A stretch of 64,000 bases of DNA from Holtermannia corniformis (taxonomy: Eukaryota; Basidiomycota; Tremellomycetes; Holtermanniales). This document shows positions 54,901 through 64,000 of the stretch, in pieces (the stretch's first letter is position 1; each line of letters starts with the position of its first letter). The notes below the pieces were generated by a model. It was not told the DNA's origin and did no database searches. It saw nothing but the letters and a program-made list of their open reading frames with translations. The DNA lies in NCBI GenBank assembly GCA_001599935.1, contig BCIJ01000004.1:300324-364323 (forward strand), read 5' to 3'. The position numbers were made by a program, and so were the translations under genes.

Positions 54901-55524
54901 AACGGCGGGTCCCTGCCCCAGTCCTCACCGGCGTCCTCTGGGTATTCCGGCAAGACTTCTGCGAGCGGGATACTGGCCGCGTTCATATCCTCCTGACAGA
55001 GTTCACGGAGGTAGGAGCCTACGAAGCCGCCTACGAGCGCGGCGGTCACGTTGTCTGGGTGCCGTTCGACCATGAGAGCAAAGTCTAACAGTCTGCTCGT
55101 GGGTAGCTGTAGGTTGCCGAGCAGGTTGCCGAGCAGAACACCGGCGATGACGGCGGCACCGGATGAACCGAGGCCACGACCGAACGGGATCTCGTTGATG
55201 GCGTGGATGTAGACGCCCGAAGGGAACGTTGGGATCGCATGGCACCGGAGGACGTAGAGTGCGACGCGGGTCAGCAGGTTCTTGTACGGTGAGAGCGGCA
55301 CGTTGGCGCTGTCGAGGCCCGTGTAGGTGATTTGCGGCAGGGACGACAAGGCCGGCTGCGTGGTCGGGATGGAGACGGTGACGCGCAGAGAGAGGGAGAG
55401 CGCGATCCCTGCGACGTCGAACCCGGGACCGCTGGGGTTGTCAGCTTGAGATTGGAGCTGACGGCGGTACCTACACGTTTGCGGTTGTCGCTGGTACGTG
55501 GATCGTATACCGGTTGTACGCCAT
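51950..55524 (-). CDS. THR1: Homoserine kinase
   Basis: Homoserine kinase phosphorylates homoserine on the way to threonine and belongs to the GHMP kinases. ATG 55522-55524 gives MAYNRYTIHVPATTANV, joined to GPGFDVAGIALSLSLRVTV. The ATP-binding GHMP motif is IPFGRGLGSSGAAVIAGVLL. VERHPDNVTAALVGGFVGSY and RFELATAKARGVLP follow, then VFNLQRLAVLTTAL and YEAMKDRVHQPYRMAL. A 2.27-kb intron (52199-54470) separates this from the last exon: IPGLPEILRTLTPQSHPGLL, GICLSGAGPTILALATENF and the stop at 51950-51952. The join (HQPYRMAL-IPGLPEIL) matches the family. The gene is divergent from the SmE gene, with 196 bp between starts. Confidence 0.94.
52199..54470 (-). other. Giant (2.3 kb) intron of homoserine kinase with transposon remnants
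   Basis: The donor TTG|gtacgt at 54470 and the acceptor ctatccaccag at 52199 bracket 2272 nt in a gene whose other introns are about 45 nt. Inside lies a head-to-head pair of transposase fragments (53061-53160 and 53205-53302). A plus-strand frame (52671-53444) spans both arms. A 158-codon minus-strand frame lies at 53758-54234. Confidence 0.88.
53061..53302. mobile_element. Inverted pair of pogo/Fot1-type transposase fragments
   Basis: The plus-strand arm 53061-53160 encodes RYPPKDTYNMDETGSGLEL, and the minus-strand arm 53205-53302 encodes RYSLKDAYNVDETGSGLEL. The two arms are about 70 percent alike by eye and face each other. YN(M/V)DETG is the first catalytic Asp motif of the DDE_1 (pogo/Tigger/Fot1) transposase family. 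Only short pieces remain and no complete transposase or terminal repeats were found, so these are decayed copies, possibly a foldback derivative. Confidence 0.7.
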
Positions 55525-55720
55525 GGTCCGTTTTCGCTGCGGTCGGATGCACTTTTGAGTGAAAGTGATCGTCTCGCTATTGCCACGTGGCGAGTGGCGG
55601 CGCGTGGCAGTATTTTTCTTATTCTGTTAATTTGTATTTAATCCAATTCACCATTAACCATCGCCTGCTAATCACTCGGTCGCACTCTCTCCTACCAACC
55701 ATAGTTTACCACTGCCCAGC
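55525..55720. promoter_or_regulatory. Divergent promoter region, THR1 / SME1
   Basis: 196 bp with a strongly AT-rich core at about 55612-55665 (runs of T and A, including TATTTTTC and TATTTAAT). The rest of the window is GC-rich, so this is a likely shared promoter. Confidence 0.6.
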
Positions 55721-58393
55721 ATGAGCGGCAGAAAGGTAATGGTACAGCCCATCGTACGTTCCCCTTGTTTCCTTTGCCCATCTCGCATCCCCCGCGCTGA
55801 CGCGCACAGAACATTCTGTTCAACTACCTCCAAAAGCAAACCCCAATCACAATCTGGCTCTACGACAACACCGAGATGCGCATCAACGGCGTCATCAAAG
55901 GCTTTGACGAGTTTATGAACTTGGTCATCGATGACGCCGAAGAGGTCTTTGAGTTTTCGAAAAAGCCAGGCAAGGACGCGAGGCCGAGCCGCGAGCTGGG
56001 TGAGTCGACGGGTGTGGCGAGGGGTGGGGTCGATTGGGACGAGGCGAGCGTGTGGTCACGGTGGTGTCAAACAGAGTCAAGGGGAAGGCCAGGGAAGAAG
56101 AGCAAGGCCGTCGTAAAGAATCTGGAGAGCGAACCGGATCCTCAGCTGGGGTCGGGTCCACGTCGCGCGCATCACTCGCAGCCAAAACAATCAAGCAATC
56201 GCCAGCTTCTCCACCGAGTTCATGTTGGGGTGCTCAGTGTATCCCCATCATGGATACAGACACCAGCAGCTGTTTGTCGAGTAATTGCTTGGCTGCTGTT
56301 GTCACGTTGCCGACCCAAGGCCCAGTCCCCTATCGTGATCCGTGTGTCTCCCCTGCCCAGCTCGCGTGTCTACCACTCGAGTGCAAGCAGAGCATGTACA
56401 CGGGTTCTGGGCTCGCCTGGCAACACCCGGATCTTTTGATTTGTTTGTCAAATCCGCAACAGGCTCAGGAATGTGCGATGAGTACCGCAAGGCTTGCAGG
56501 GCTACATTTGATCAGCTTAACCGACCAGCGTCAAGCGACGCCCAACGGTGCCCTTGTCCAGATCTGCGGCCCTGCGGAGGGCACTGGTGTAGCAGATTGC
56601 TCGTATTGCGCGCGCAGCGTCAGCAACCGGCCGAGTAGTCGTACAACGTCATACTCAGAGCGCCTCGGCCAACTCGCAGGCAGAGCTATGTGACCACAGC
56701 AGTCATCATCTGTATCATTTGCAAGCGAGTAGCCGCATCGCGTTCTACAAGGAATATCGACGAGATGCGGCTGCTTCACCTGTGATGCACTCAGATGGAC
56801 TGTCTGAGACACCTTGCGTGCGGGGTGATGTGCGGCACGAGCGCGAGAGACGGGGCCGTAAGCTATCTAGCTAGCTTCGCGGTTTCATGCCTCTGGCGCT
56901 TTGGTGGCACTAGCCCGACTACTAGTAACGTGAATATCAAAAGGATCCGCTGCCGCGCGCCCGGAGGGGGGCGTAAGCTGGCTAGCTGGCTCTCTGACCT
57001 CTCTTATACTCGGCGCTATGGCGAAACTAGCCTCGACTGCTGGTAACCTGAACTCGGAACAATCCGTTGCCTCGCATTACTCTGGAGCTGCGCTCAGGCT
57101 CGTAGAAAATGCAGAGACGGTCAGATCCCACTTGTAATATGCTATTCAGTCCCGGTCGCTGTCTGGGACAATGTCTATGGCGCAAACTCCTTCCATCTAC
57201 AGGTCATGACATGCTTTGTGGCGGGTTCGGCAATGGTGATAGTCGCCGAGTCGCTTGTCACGATTGCAATCTAAGTGGTTTCACTCCTCGGCCGCCTGGC
57301 ATCGAGGAAGTGGCTCCTTAGATCGGAAGGTAGTGACAAATTGACTGTCAAAACCCGCTTGTCCCCCGGCAAGTGATATCACTATGGAAAGCAAGCTTCA
57401 TTGGCTTGCAAGCTGTTGCAACAGCGGCAGTCGTCTTGTCAGGCCGCTTGCGGGCATCCATCAGTTCGTAGCAGCTGGCCGATTGGCGCCCCCTTGGGGA
57501 TGAACATGCAGCCATCCGTCGTACCGGCGGTCAGCAAGCATCGTTTTGTTGAAATGCTAGACGAGCTAGACTGACTATGGTTGGTTGGACTCTGCCGGTG
57601 TTTGCCTAAGCAAAACCCGTTCGGACAAATCTGTCCCTCGTATCTTGTATGACTAACGACATCTTGATTGCGCTGGCAACTCTGCCTGTGCAGCTACTAC
57701 ACACGTAGCTGACAATGCTAGTTGTTGCACAGCGCGCGCTAAGTCCACTGTCGGGAGATCCTTGTTGCCGCTACCCCACTCATCGGCGTGTAATCAAGGC
57801 CGTCCTAGCTCTCACTTCTCTCCACTGTCCGTAGGGCTCAAACCTCATCCGGTCTTAGAAACGCCGAGGGACAGCTGAGTGGGCTATGCTTGGTAGCTGC
57901 CAGCAGGTCATGCGCGGCAGCGTATTCGCTGTTGCGCTCTGGCGTCGGTGAGCTATCCGGCTTGCGCAATTTCCTCGCGATGGTGCCCAAATTTCAAAAC
58001 CGAGGTCTTGGCTCTGCTCCTTGACCTGATGGAGCGTGTCATCCGCGCAGGATCACACCGCTCCCGCCTGGCAATGTACGCATCTATTCGCACTTTTGCC
58101 GCAGATCAGCTATCAATCTCCATGTGTCGTGCGGGTGCACGCAACACTAGTTTCTTGGTAGCTAGCTGTATTGAGCTTTGAGGCGAACACTGGCCAGATT
58201 CTGCAGTACCAACGCTCTGCGGTAACGCGTGGTGCTCGAAGCAGCGGATCGCGTGAACTCGCACGCTAGACATATACAACGCGACATGTCGCCTCCATGT
58301 CTTGCACCAAACATTAACATAACTGACATCCTCTCAGGGCGGATCCTGCTCAAGGGCGACAACATCACACTGATCCAACCACAACAAGCTTGA
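55721..58393 (+). CDS. SME1: Small nuclear ribonucleoprotein SmE
   Basis: SmE is one of seven Sm ring proteins on spliceosomal snRNAs. ATG 55721 gives MSGRKVMVQPI. An intron leads to the Sm1 motif: NILFNYLQKQTPITIWLYDN, then TEMRINGVIKGFDEFMNLVI, DDAEEVFEF and KKPGKDARPSREL. The Sm2 motif GRILLKGDNITLIQ plus PQQA comes from a last exon at 58338-58393. The intron between them (56000-58337) is 2338 nt. The join GAG-CTG-G|GG-CGG restores ELGRILLKGDN, as in every SmE I know. The total is about 93 residues, the family length. The stop is TGA at 58391-58393. Its coding is unbroken despite the huge intron. Confidence 0.95.
56000..58337 (+). other. Giant (2.3 kb) intron of SmE
   Basis: The donor G|gtgagt at 56000 and the acceptor aactgacatcctctcag ending at 58337 both fit the local consensus. 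Inside, a pair of diverged direct repeats of about 80 bp is seen at 56857-56938 and 56969-57051. Short open frames occur (for example plus-strand 57948-58181), but no gene is supported. A frame near 56090-56216 is basic and Ser/Arg-rich and could be a cryptic alternative exon. Confidence 0.85.
56857..57051 (+). repeat. Diverged direct repeat in the SmE intron
   Basis: Two units share GTAAGCT..CTAGCT.GCT near the start, a GGCGCT.TGG.G..ACTAGCC.CGACT.CT.GTAAC.TGAA block and similar spacing. The units are about 110 bp apart, start to start. They look like an old tandem duplication within the inserted DNA. Confidence 0.55.
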
Positions 58394-58532
58394 GCGGGCG
58401 CACGTGGGGCGGGGCTAGAAGGATGGCTGTAACTCTGGAATGACATGGATGCCTTGGACCGCTTTGTCTGTACAGCGCGCAGTGTTCACATTTCGCAAGC
58501 ATGGGAGAACTGTACAATCAAAGTCTGTTGGT

Positions 58533-60745
58533 CTACAAGGTCCGACGCTCGTTCGGTTTTGTTGGCGGCGATTGCGGAGGGCGCCAGAGCAGCGAACTCT
58601 GCACCGCGTGATCGTATCCGAACGCCGCTTTGTCGTGAAACCACCCTGGGAGTGACGTTCTGCGCTCGACGAACGGCGCGGTGTTGCTTGGTGTGGCATG
58701 GAGGATCGACGGGTCAAGGTGTTGCCCGGTGTAGGAGTGCACCGGGTTCGACGTCTGCCACGGCAGTAACCTATGTAGGCCTCAGCACCGCCAGAAAGTG
58801 CTATTATGAACCGTACGCACGCATGACTCTCAAACATTCCGCCGAGGGCCGACTCGGCATGGCCATACACTTCAGCGGGGGTCGGCTGCCACCCCAGAGC
58901 CTGCGCTTGATGCCACCAAGCTGGCTCCTCTGCGCCCGACAGCATCGGGACATGGTGCTGTGCGCGCGAAGGCCGGAATCGCGATACGTGAGCTGGGTTG
59001 ACGGACGTCGGCGCGCGACTGGGTTTGGCGTTGAGTAGTGAGAAGGATGGCTGATACCAGTCTGGGACGCCGTAGTGATCGAGCGGGAGTTCCGGTTGGG
59101 CCGACCAGGTCGTTGAGGGACCGGTTGGAGCGGCGGCAAATGCGGTCTGCTGCTCTGCAGGCGGGAGCGACTGCATGTCCAGCATCTCAGAGGCCGTTGT
59201 CGGTCCTGACGGGAGCGCTATGAGCTCGGGTCCGACCCTAGTGTCCGGCTGGCACGTCGTTCTCAGCGCACTAGGCGCAATGTACCCCATCCCCGGCGGT
59301 GTGGCCGCTCTCGCCGAGCGCAGCGCCTTGGCCGTCAAGACAATTTTGAGGGGCGGGGCTGGTGTGGCTTGGTCCACTACCGTCGTATCCGTAGCGCTCA
59401 TCTCGATCGGTAAGATCTCGGCAGTCTGCGGAGACGACAGGACAGGCAGCGAAGCCAGCGGGATCGACGGCGAGCTCTCGACATCTTGGCACGGCAGAGG
59501 CGCTGGTGCGTCGACGGGCGGTGAGAGGTTATAGCTCTCGTCGAGGGTTCCAGAGAACGGCCGATTCAGCTTTGGCAACGGTGAGACGGGCCCAGGCGGC
59601 TGCGGCGAGCGAGGCTCGGCTTTCAAGCCCGGCCAGGTCGGGACGTCCATAGTTGAGCGCTCGTCCGAGACTTCAAACCCAGGAGTATGGGTGACCTCGA
59701 TCCCATCGTACACTTCACCGTTGTGGGCGTACGGATGGGGATACGAGGCCCAGCTATTGGGTGTGGCGGTCGGGACATATGGCTCATCGCCGGGTTCTTG
59801 GACGTTCACATGAGTCGTGACGACAGATGCGGTGCGCTTGCGCTTCCTCGCTGGCGCTTTGGCTTTTGGTTTTGGTTTCGGTTTCGGTTTCGGCTTTGAT
59901 CTCTTCACGGCTGGTTGAGGTTCTGGCTCTGTCCTGAGCAGCGTCAGTTGTGGGCTACGTTCACAGCGAGCACACTCACTCGAGATACGGATTGGCAACG
60001 AACAAAGCGCCATGCAGCGCCGTCTCTATCCCCGTCCTTGCACCCTGCATGACCTCTGCCGGGTCCTGAAATGCCAGCATGCGGTGTGAGATCCCTTCGA
60101 GCTCCAAGATGAACGGGATCGGCTTGTCGAGCTCGCTCTGGATCCGATGGCGAGGTTCGATGCGTGGGTGAGTCAGGGCAAGCTGCTGCCGATGGTACAT
60201 GTACGGCTGGTAGAGATATGGCTGGCGGGCGGTAGAATTTGGTGGAGCCTGGTATGGGCCTGGCTGGAGCTCATGACCGGCTCGCAAGGCGTCTGCGGGC
60301 CGTGTTAGCACTGTCGAGCGTTGTATGCGTGCGACGCACGCTGCCGCGGATGGTTTTGACGAGTGTTGTGCGAGTGGCCGCACGGACCATATGGCTCGGC
60401 CTGGGAGCAATGCTTGTCACTTTGACAGCTGCATAGCACACGTATCAGCAGACGATCCTCACCGTGGTTTCGGATCACCCACCAGTGTTCATAGCTGTGA
60501 CCGGCGCAAGCACAGACGGTCTTTTCATTGCTGTTGAACCCCGGCTGGTCCTCGTCGTCCGAATACTGTGACTCTCGCACCCGTTTGGTCTTGCGAGGGT
60601 GCTGGCTACGCTCTTGTGCTTCTGCGTCTTCCAAGTATCTGACCGGCGAGTTGTCGACACTGGGCGGAGCCACTTCCGCCGACGTCTGTGCGCCTACCGT
60701 CGAGGCCGACTTGCGGCTGCGGCTACGACTGCGACCGCGGACCAT
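58533..60745 (-). CDS. Unknown Pro/Ser-rich protein with KP repeats
   Basis: No family recognised. ATG 60743-60745 gives MVRGRSRSRSRKSASTVGAQ, an Arg/Ser-rich leader, then RKTKRVRESQYSDDEDQPGF. A more ordered part follows after introns (PYLYQPYMYHRQQLALTHPR, PIPFILELEGISHRMLAFQD, GARTGIETALHGALFVANPY). A repeat of Lys-Pro dipeptides (59866-59906, an in-frame hexanucleotide repeat) adjoins a basic KRKR cluster, so nuclear localisation is plausible. A long Pro/Ser/Thr region follows. I prefer a C-terminal splice from GMFESHA (donor gc|gtgcgt at about 58829) to SNPVHSYTGQHLDPSILH, ending at 58533. The unspliced frame instead runs to 58415 with low-quality sequence. It converges on SME1. Confidence 0.6.
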
Positions 60746-61471
60746 GCTGTACTTGTGAATCGACCACGACTCGATCAGTGTGCAGCCAAGGTGTCAGTGA
60801 GCACTCGATCGATCCATGAATATCCCGCCCGCAGCTGATGCTGATGGAGCGGACCGCCGTCGAATCCCACGACGGCCATCTCGTCCCGACGGCGATTGAC
60901 GTGCCCTGATCTACCGCCTGCAGCTCACAGAGGGATCAGCTCGTGAGCACTCGGACCGTTGGGCTGATCGTATCCTTTCCACGGCGGTGCAAGCGCACGG
61001 GACGACGCTAGCCGTGTGTGGAGGAGATCAGCACGGCTTGGCGCCGTTTCAGTCTGTGCGCGCGTCGAGCCGTGCACACAGGCAGACACCGCCAGCGTGC
61101 GTGAGATTCCAGACGGCTGCGAGTGCTTTGACAGATGAGCAGAGACAACCAGACAGCTGACGGCGCTGGTACCTCCATAGACAAGTCGACCAGTGCTACC
61201 TCGCTAACACGTGTGGATCATCACTAATCAGATCGGACAGACGAGATCTCGCACACTGGACCTGCTGACTGCTGCTGACTGCTGACGATCCCAGTTGACC
61301 GCCGCCGGTGACTCGGTGCATGACCCCACGCCGCCCACTGGGACCCGCGAGGCTCCAGTAACGCCGGCTGACTGACAAAGCTCAAGGCACTGAAAGCCGA
61401 GCTGACTCCGACTTTGTCCCGAGCGCCAAAGTGTAAAGTCTGCCTGACCCCTGTGCTCTTTCTCAACAACG
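60746..61471. other. 726-bp divergent spacer
   Basis: It lies between the unknown KP-repeat gene (-) and the sugar transporter (+). It contains short iterated CTGACTGCTG-type words at about 61261-61285 and CT-rich stretches. No gene is supported; it should hold both promoters. Confidence 0.45.
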
Positions 61472-63456
61472 ATGAGGGAATACAAGCCGAACCTCTATGT
61501 TGCGTCGGTGATCGTGTCCTTGGGAGGATGGGTGCGTGCAACAGCCGAGTGGACGATGCCGGTCTGACTTTGGCAGTTGTTCGGCTTTGACACCGGATCC
61601 ATTGGTATGCTCCGGACCTCGTTGTCTTTGCCTGGGCGATGGATACTCACGGTCGATAGGTCCGGTGACCGAGATGCACTTCTTCTACCCTCTTACCGTA
61701 TCAACTCAAGGGATCGTCGTCGCCACCGTGCGTCAACTCTTATCGCCCACAATGGCTTACAAAGCAATCCTAGATGCTGCTCACAGCCCTCGTGACGTCC
61801 ATGGCGGCCGGCTCCCTCTCAGACCGACACTCTCGCACCCGGATCATCTCCGTCGGTGCCGCCATCTTCTCCCTCGGCTCGCTCCTGTGCGCGACAGCAT
61901 CCACACTTGCCCAGTTCCTAGTCGGGCGTGCGATCGCCGGGCTGGGTGAAGGACTGTTTTTGAGTGTCTGTGCTGTTTGGCTGGTGGAATGCTCGCCGAA
62001 AGAGGTGCGGGGACGGATGGGGGCTATGATACAGCTTGGGATCGCGACGGGCGTCGCTGCGGGATATTTCGTGTGCTATGGCAGGTCAGTCCCAGACGGC
62101 GTCGAGGCATGGCTGACGTACTCGCAGCGTGACCATCCAGTCAACCTTCTCGTTCCGGATTCCTTACATCCTACAGACAACCATGGCTGCAACCCTGTGC
62201 ATATTGACCCAGACACCCCTTGTGCCCGAATCTCCGCGCTGGCTGTTACTTCGCTCGGCCCACCCAGAACGCGCCATCCCCATCATCGAAGCGTTCGCGC
62301 TCAACCCTACCAGCGCCGAGATTGAAAAGACCGAGCTTCTGATCCGCACCGAGGCCGAGCGCGCGGATCGCGAGCGCGCCGCGATAGAAGAAGCCGCTTC
62401 CCGGAGCTGGGGAGGCAAAGTCTTGGCGTGGGCCGGGATGGGTGGCCTGGGCGAGTGCTTTGAAAAGCGCGAGGATGCGAGGTGGAAGACTACGCTTGGG
62501 GTTGTGAGTCGAGCGATGATCGGTAGAGAAGAGCTGATGCAACGCAGGTTCTGTGTGGCATTCAACAGTTGTCAGGTGCGTTTACTTGACGGAACACGAA
62601 AGCCTCTGACTCGAGCAGGGATCGACGCCATCCTCTTCTACGCACCCGTCATTTTCACGTCGGCCGGCCTCTCGAGCAAGCAGGGTTCCTTTCTTGCCAG
62701 TGGGATCACTGGTATCGTTGGCGTCGTGTGCGTCCGAGTCTCCTTGCAGGCTACCCATGCTCACAAGTGCAGCGTGACGATACCCACCCAGTTCTTCCTG
62801 ATGGACCGCGTGGGCAGGCGAGCGTCGACTATCACGGGCGGTATCGTCATGGGCGGCGCTATGGGTACGTTGGTCATGCTTATTATCACGGAAGACCCAA
62901 CTGACCAACCAGTCATCATGGGCATCGTGTACGCCTCAAACGCAATCGCCAAGCCCGCAGGCAAGTGGCTCGCTATCCTCATGGTCTATGTGCGTCCGCA
63001 AAAGCTACCAGTCCCGTCTGACACTCTGCAGGTCTTCATGGCCGCTTTCAACATGACGTGGGCCGTCGTTATCAAGGTCTACTCTGCCGAGATCCAGCCG
63101 AACCGGACCCGCGCGCCAGCGAGTAGCCTGGCGCAGACGATGAACTGGATCGTCAACGTTGCGATTGCTTTGTTCACGCCTGCTTTCCTTGCAAAGAGCC
63201 CGGCGGGTTGCTATCTCTTCTTTGGCGCTTGGTGCTGTGAGTGAGATCAATGTGTTCTACCCCAGCTGACCCAACAGTCATTGGCGTGGCTCTGTCATTC
63301 GTCACCATGACCGAGACAAAGGGCCTGTCAATGCAAGCCGTCGACGCTGCATGGGACCTCAACGCAGTCAAAGTGTCCAAACTGGTGCACCCGCTGCGCG
63401 CGCTGCTCGGCCACAAGGCGCGAGAGCACCCGATCGAACTAGCTGCGCGACACTGA
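61472..63456 (+). CDS. MFS sugar transporter
   Basis: A proton-coupled or facilitative sugar importer of the plasma membrane, from the major facilitator superfamily. ATG 61472 gives MREYKPNLYVASVIVSLGGW joined to LFGFDTGSIG, the first membrane helix with the family's GFDTG motif. Then come GPVTEMHFFYPLTVSTQGIV, GSLSDRHSRTRIISVGAAIF (a D(R/H).R loop 2 motif), FLVGRAIAGLGEGLFLSVCA and ECSPKEVRGRMGAMIQLGIA. PESPRWLLL closes the first half. The second half has FNSCQAGIDAILFYAPVIFT, DRVGRR, YSAEIQPNRTRAPASSLAQT and TETKGLSMQAVDAAW, a PETKG-type end. Several introns; stop at 63454-63456. Substrate not predictable. Confidence 0.92.
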
Positions 63457-63492
63457 TATGCATGTATCATCCGCGTCAAACCCAGGTACATT

Positions 63493-64000
63493 CTAAGAAA
63501 TCTTGCCGCCCGCCAACAGCGTCTCCACGTCTCGCTTGAGGTCCTTGATGGAAACTGGTTTCGTGCGCCAGGCGTCGATCCCGCACTCAAACATGCCGCG
63601 ACGCTTGAGCAGCTCCGAGCTCATGGCTGTCACGGCTACAATCGCCGAGCGCGCCATCCGATGCTTGCGCTCCAGTATCCGCATCTCGCTCGCGGTCTCG
63701 AACCCGTCTTTGCGCGGCATGTTGATATCGAGCAAGACGACGCTGGGCGCGAACGTGACAAACTTCTCGATAGCATCAACGCCGTCGACGGCCTCGGCAA
63801 AATGAACCACCTGAAACGTCAGCAAACGGCACATGCGCCGACCTACGCACCATCTTGCGCAGCATGCCTGTCAAGATTCTGCGGTTGATGTTATTGTCTT
63901 CAACAACAAGCACTGCGCGCGTCAGCTTGGCAGAAGGATTCCGCGCAATAAGCCCACCCCGCAGCAACGGCTCAACCGTATGCTCTGCCCGATCCTCGAC
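63493..64000 (-). CDS. C-terminal receiver domain of a hybrid histidine kinase or response regulator (partial)
   Basis: The gene runs off the right edge of the window, so only its last exons are seen. Read on the minus strand: AVLVVEDNNINRRILTGMLR with the acidic pair that binds Mg; after a short intron VVHFAEAVDGVDAIEKFVTF; then APSVVLLDINMPRKDGFETA with the phosphoacceptor Asp. The conserved Thr region is IVAVTAMSSELLKRRGMFEC, and the conserved Lys is in DAWRTKPVSIKDLKRDVETL. The stop is at 63493. In fungi such a domain at a protein's C-terminus usually ends a hybrid sensor kinase or an Ssk1-type regulator. Sequence before 64000 is too short to decide. Confidence 0.85.

Noticed and set aside
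61261..61285. CTGACTGCTG iterations as a microsatellite
   Set aside because: Only two or three imperfect units; not enough for a repeat call.
1..64000. tRNA, rRNA, CRISPR arrays and telomeric repeats
   Set aside because: No cloverleaf-consistent B-box plus acceptor, no rRNA core, no regularly spaced repeats and no TTAGGG-type arrays were seen on reading either strand. A tRNAscan-SE or Infernal run would be decisive.

Overview
The window is nuclear DNA of a fungus, almost certainly a basidiomycete with a compact genome. Nearly every gene is cut by many introns of about 40-60 nt. These have GT(A/G)NGT donors and a CTGAC or CTAAC branch-site motif close to the acceptor. The protein set is fungal: a Bem3-type RhoGAP, PSD2-type phosphatidylserine decarboxylase, homoserine kinase, a Pot1-type telomere protein and a hybrid histidine kinase end. 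A Pucciniomycotina-like yeast would fit, but genus and species cannot be read from the sequence.

Layout. 1-2.8 kb is gene-poor, with a hairpin cluster and three diverged copies of a small unknown gene. 2.8-9.1 kb holds GPN2 (-), EMG1/NEP1 (-), a YIPF6/Yip4 protein (+) and a DHHC palmitoyltransferase (+). 9.2-18.4 kb holds PEX5 (-) divergent from a PSD2-type gene (+). 18.8-22.4 kb holds a small GPI-type secreted protein and an unknown gene with a Cys-rich end. 23-27.7 kb is a full-length Argonaute with microexons. 28-36.1 kb holds a tetraspanin (+), RRP9 (-), an unknown basic protein (+) and POT1 (+). 36.2-43.2 kb holds BEM3 (-) and an unknown multi-exon gene (+). 43.4-51.8 kb holds exocyst SEC10 (+), an Hsp12/LEA-like stress gene (+), CDC123 (-), an unknown Ser/Thr/Pro-rich protein (-) and prefoldin 6 (+). 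51.9-64 kb holds homoserine kinase (-), Sm protein E (+), an unknown KP-repeat protein (-), a sugar transporter (+) and the last exons of a receiver-domain protein (-) that runs off the window.

Most genes are unrelated housekeeping functions placed close together: ribosome biogenesis (EMG1, RRP9), protein assembly (GPN2, CDC123, prefoldin 6), splicing (SmE), secretion and polarity (YIP4, SEC10, BEM3, DHHC), peroxisomes (PEX5) and telomeres (POT1). No biosynthetic cluster or operon-like grouping is seen. Gene ends often lie only about 70-160 bp apart.

The most unusual signal is that three conserved genes (PSD2, homoserine kinase, SmE) each have exactly one intron of 1.8-2.3 kb, against about 50 nt elsewhere. 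The one in homoserine kinase contains two head-to-head remnants of a pogo/Fot1-like transposase. The second is the Argonaute: coding exons of 9, 10, 15 and 17 nt, an RGG tract inside the PAZ domain, and an Asp at the last catalytic position. All calls come from reading the sequence and from recalled family knowledge; no database search was possible.
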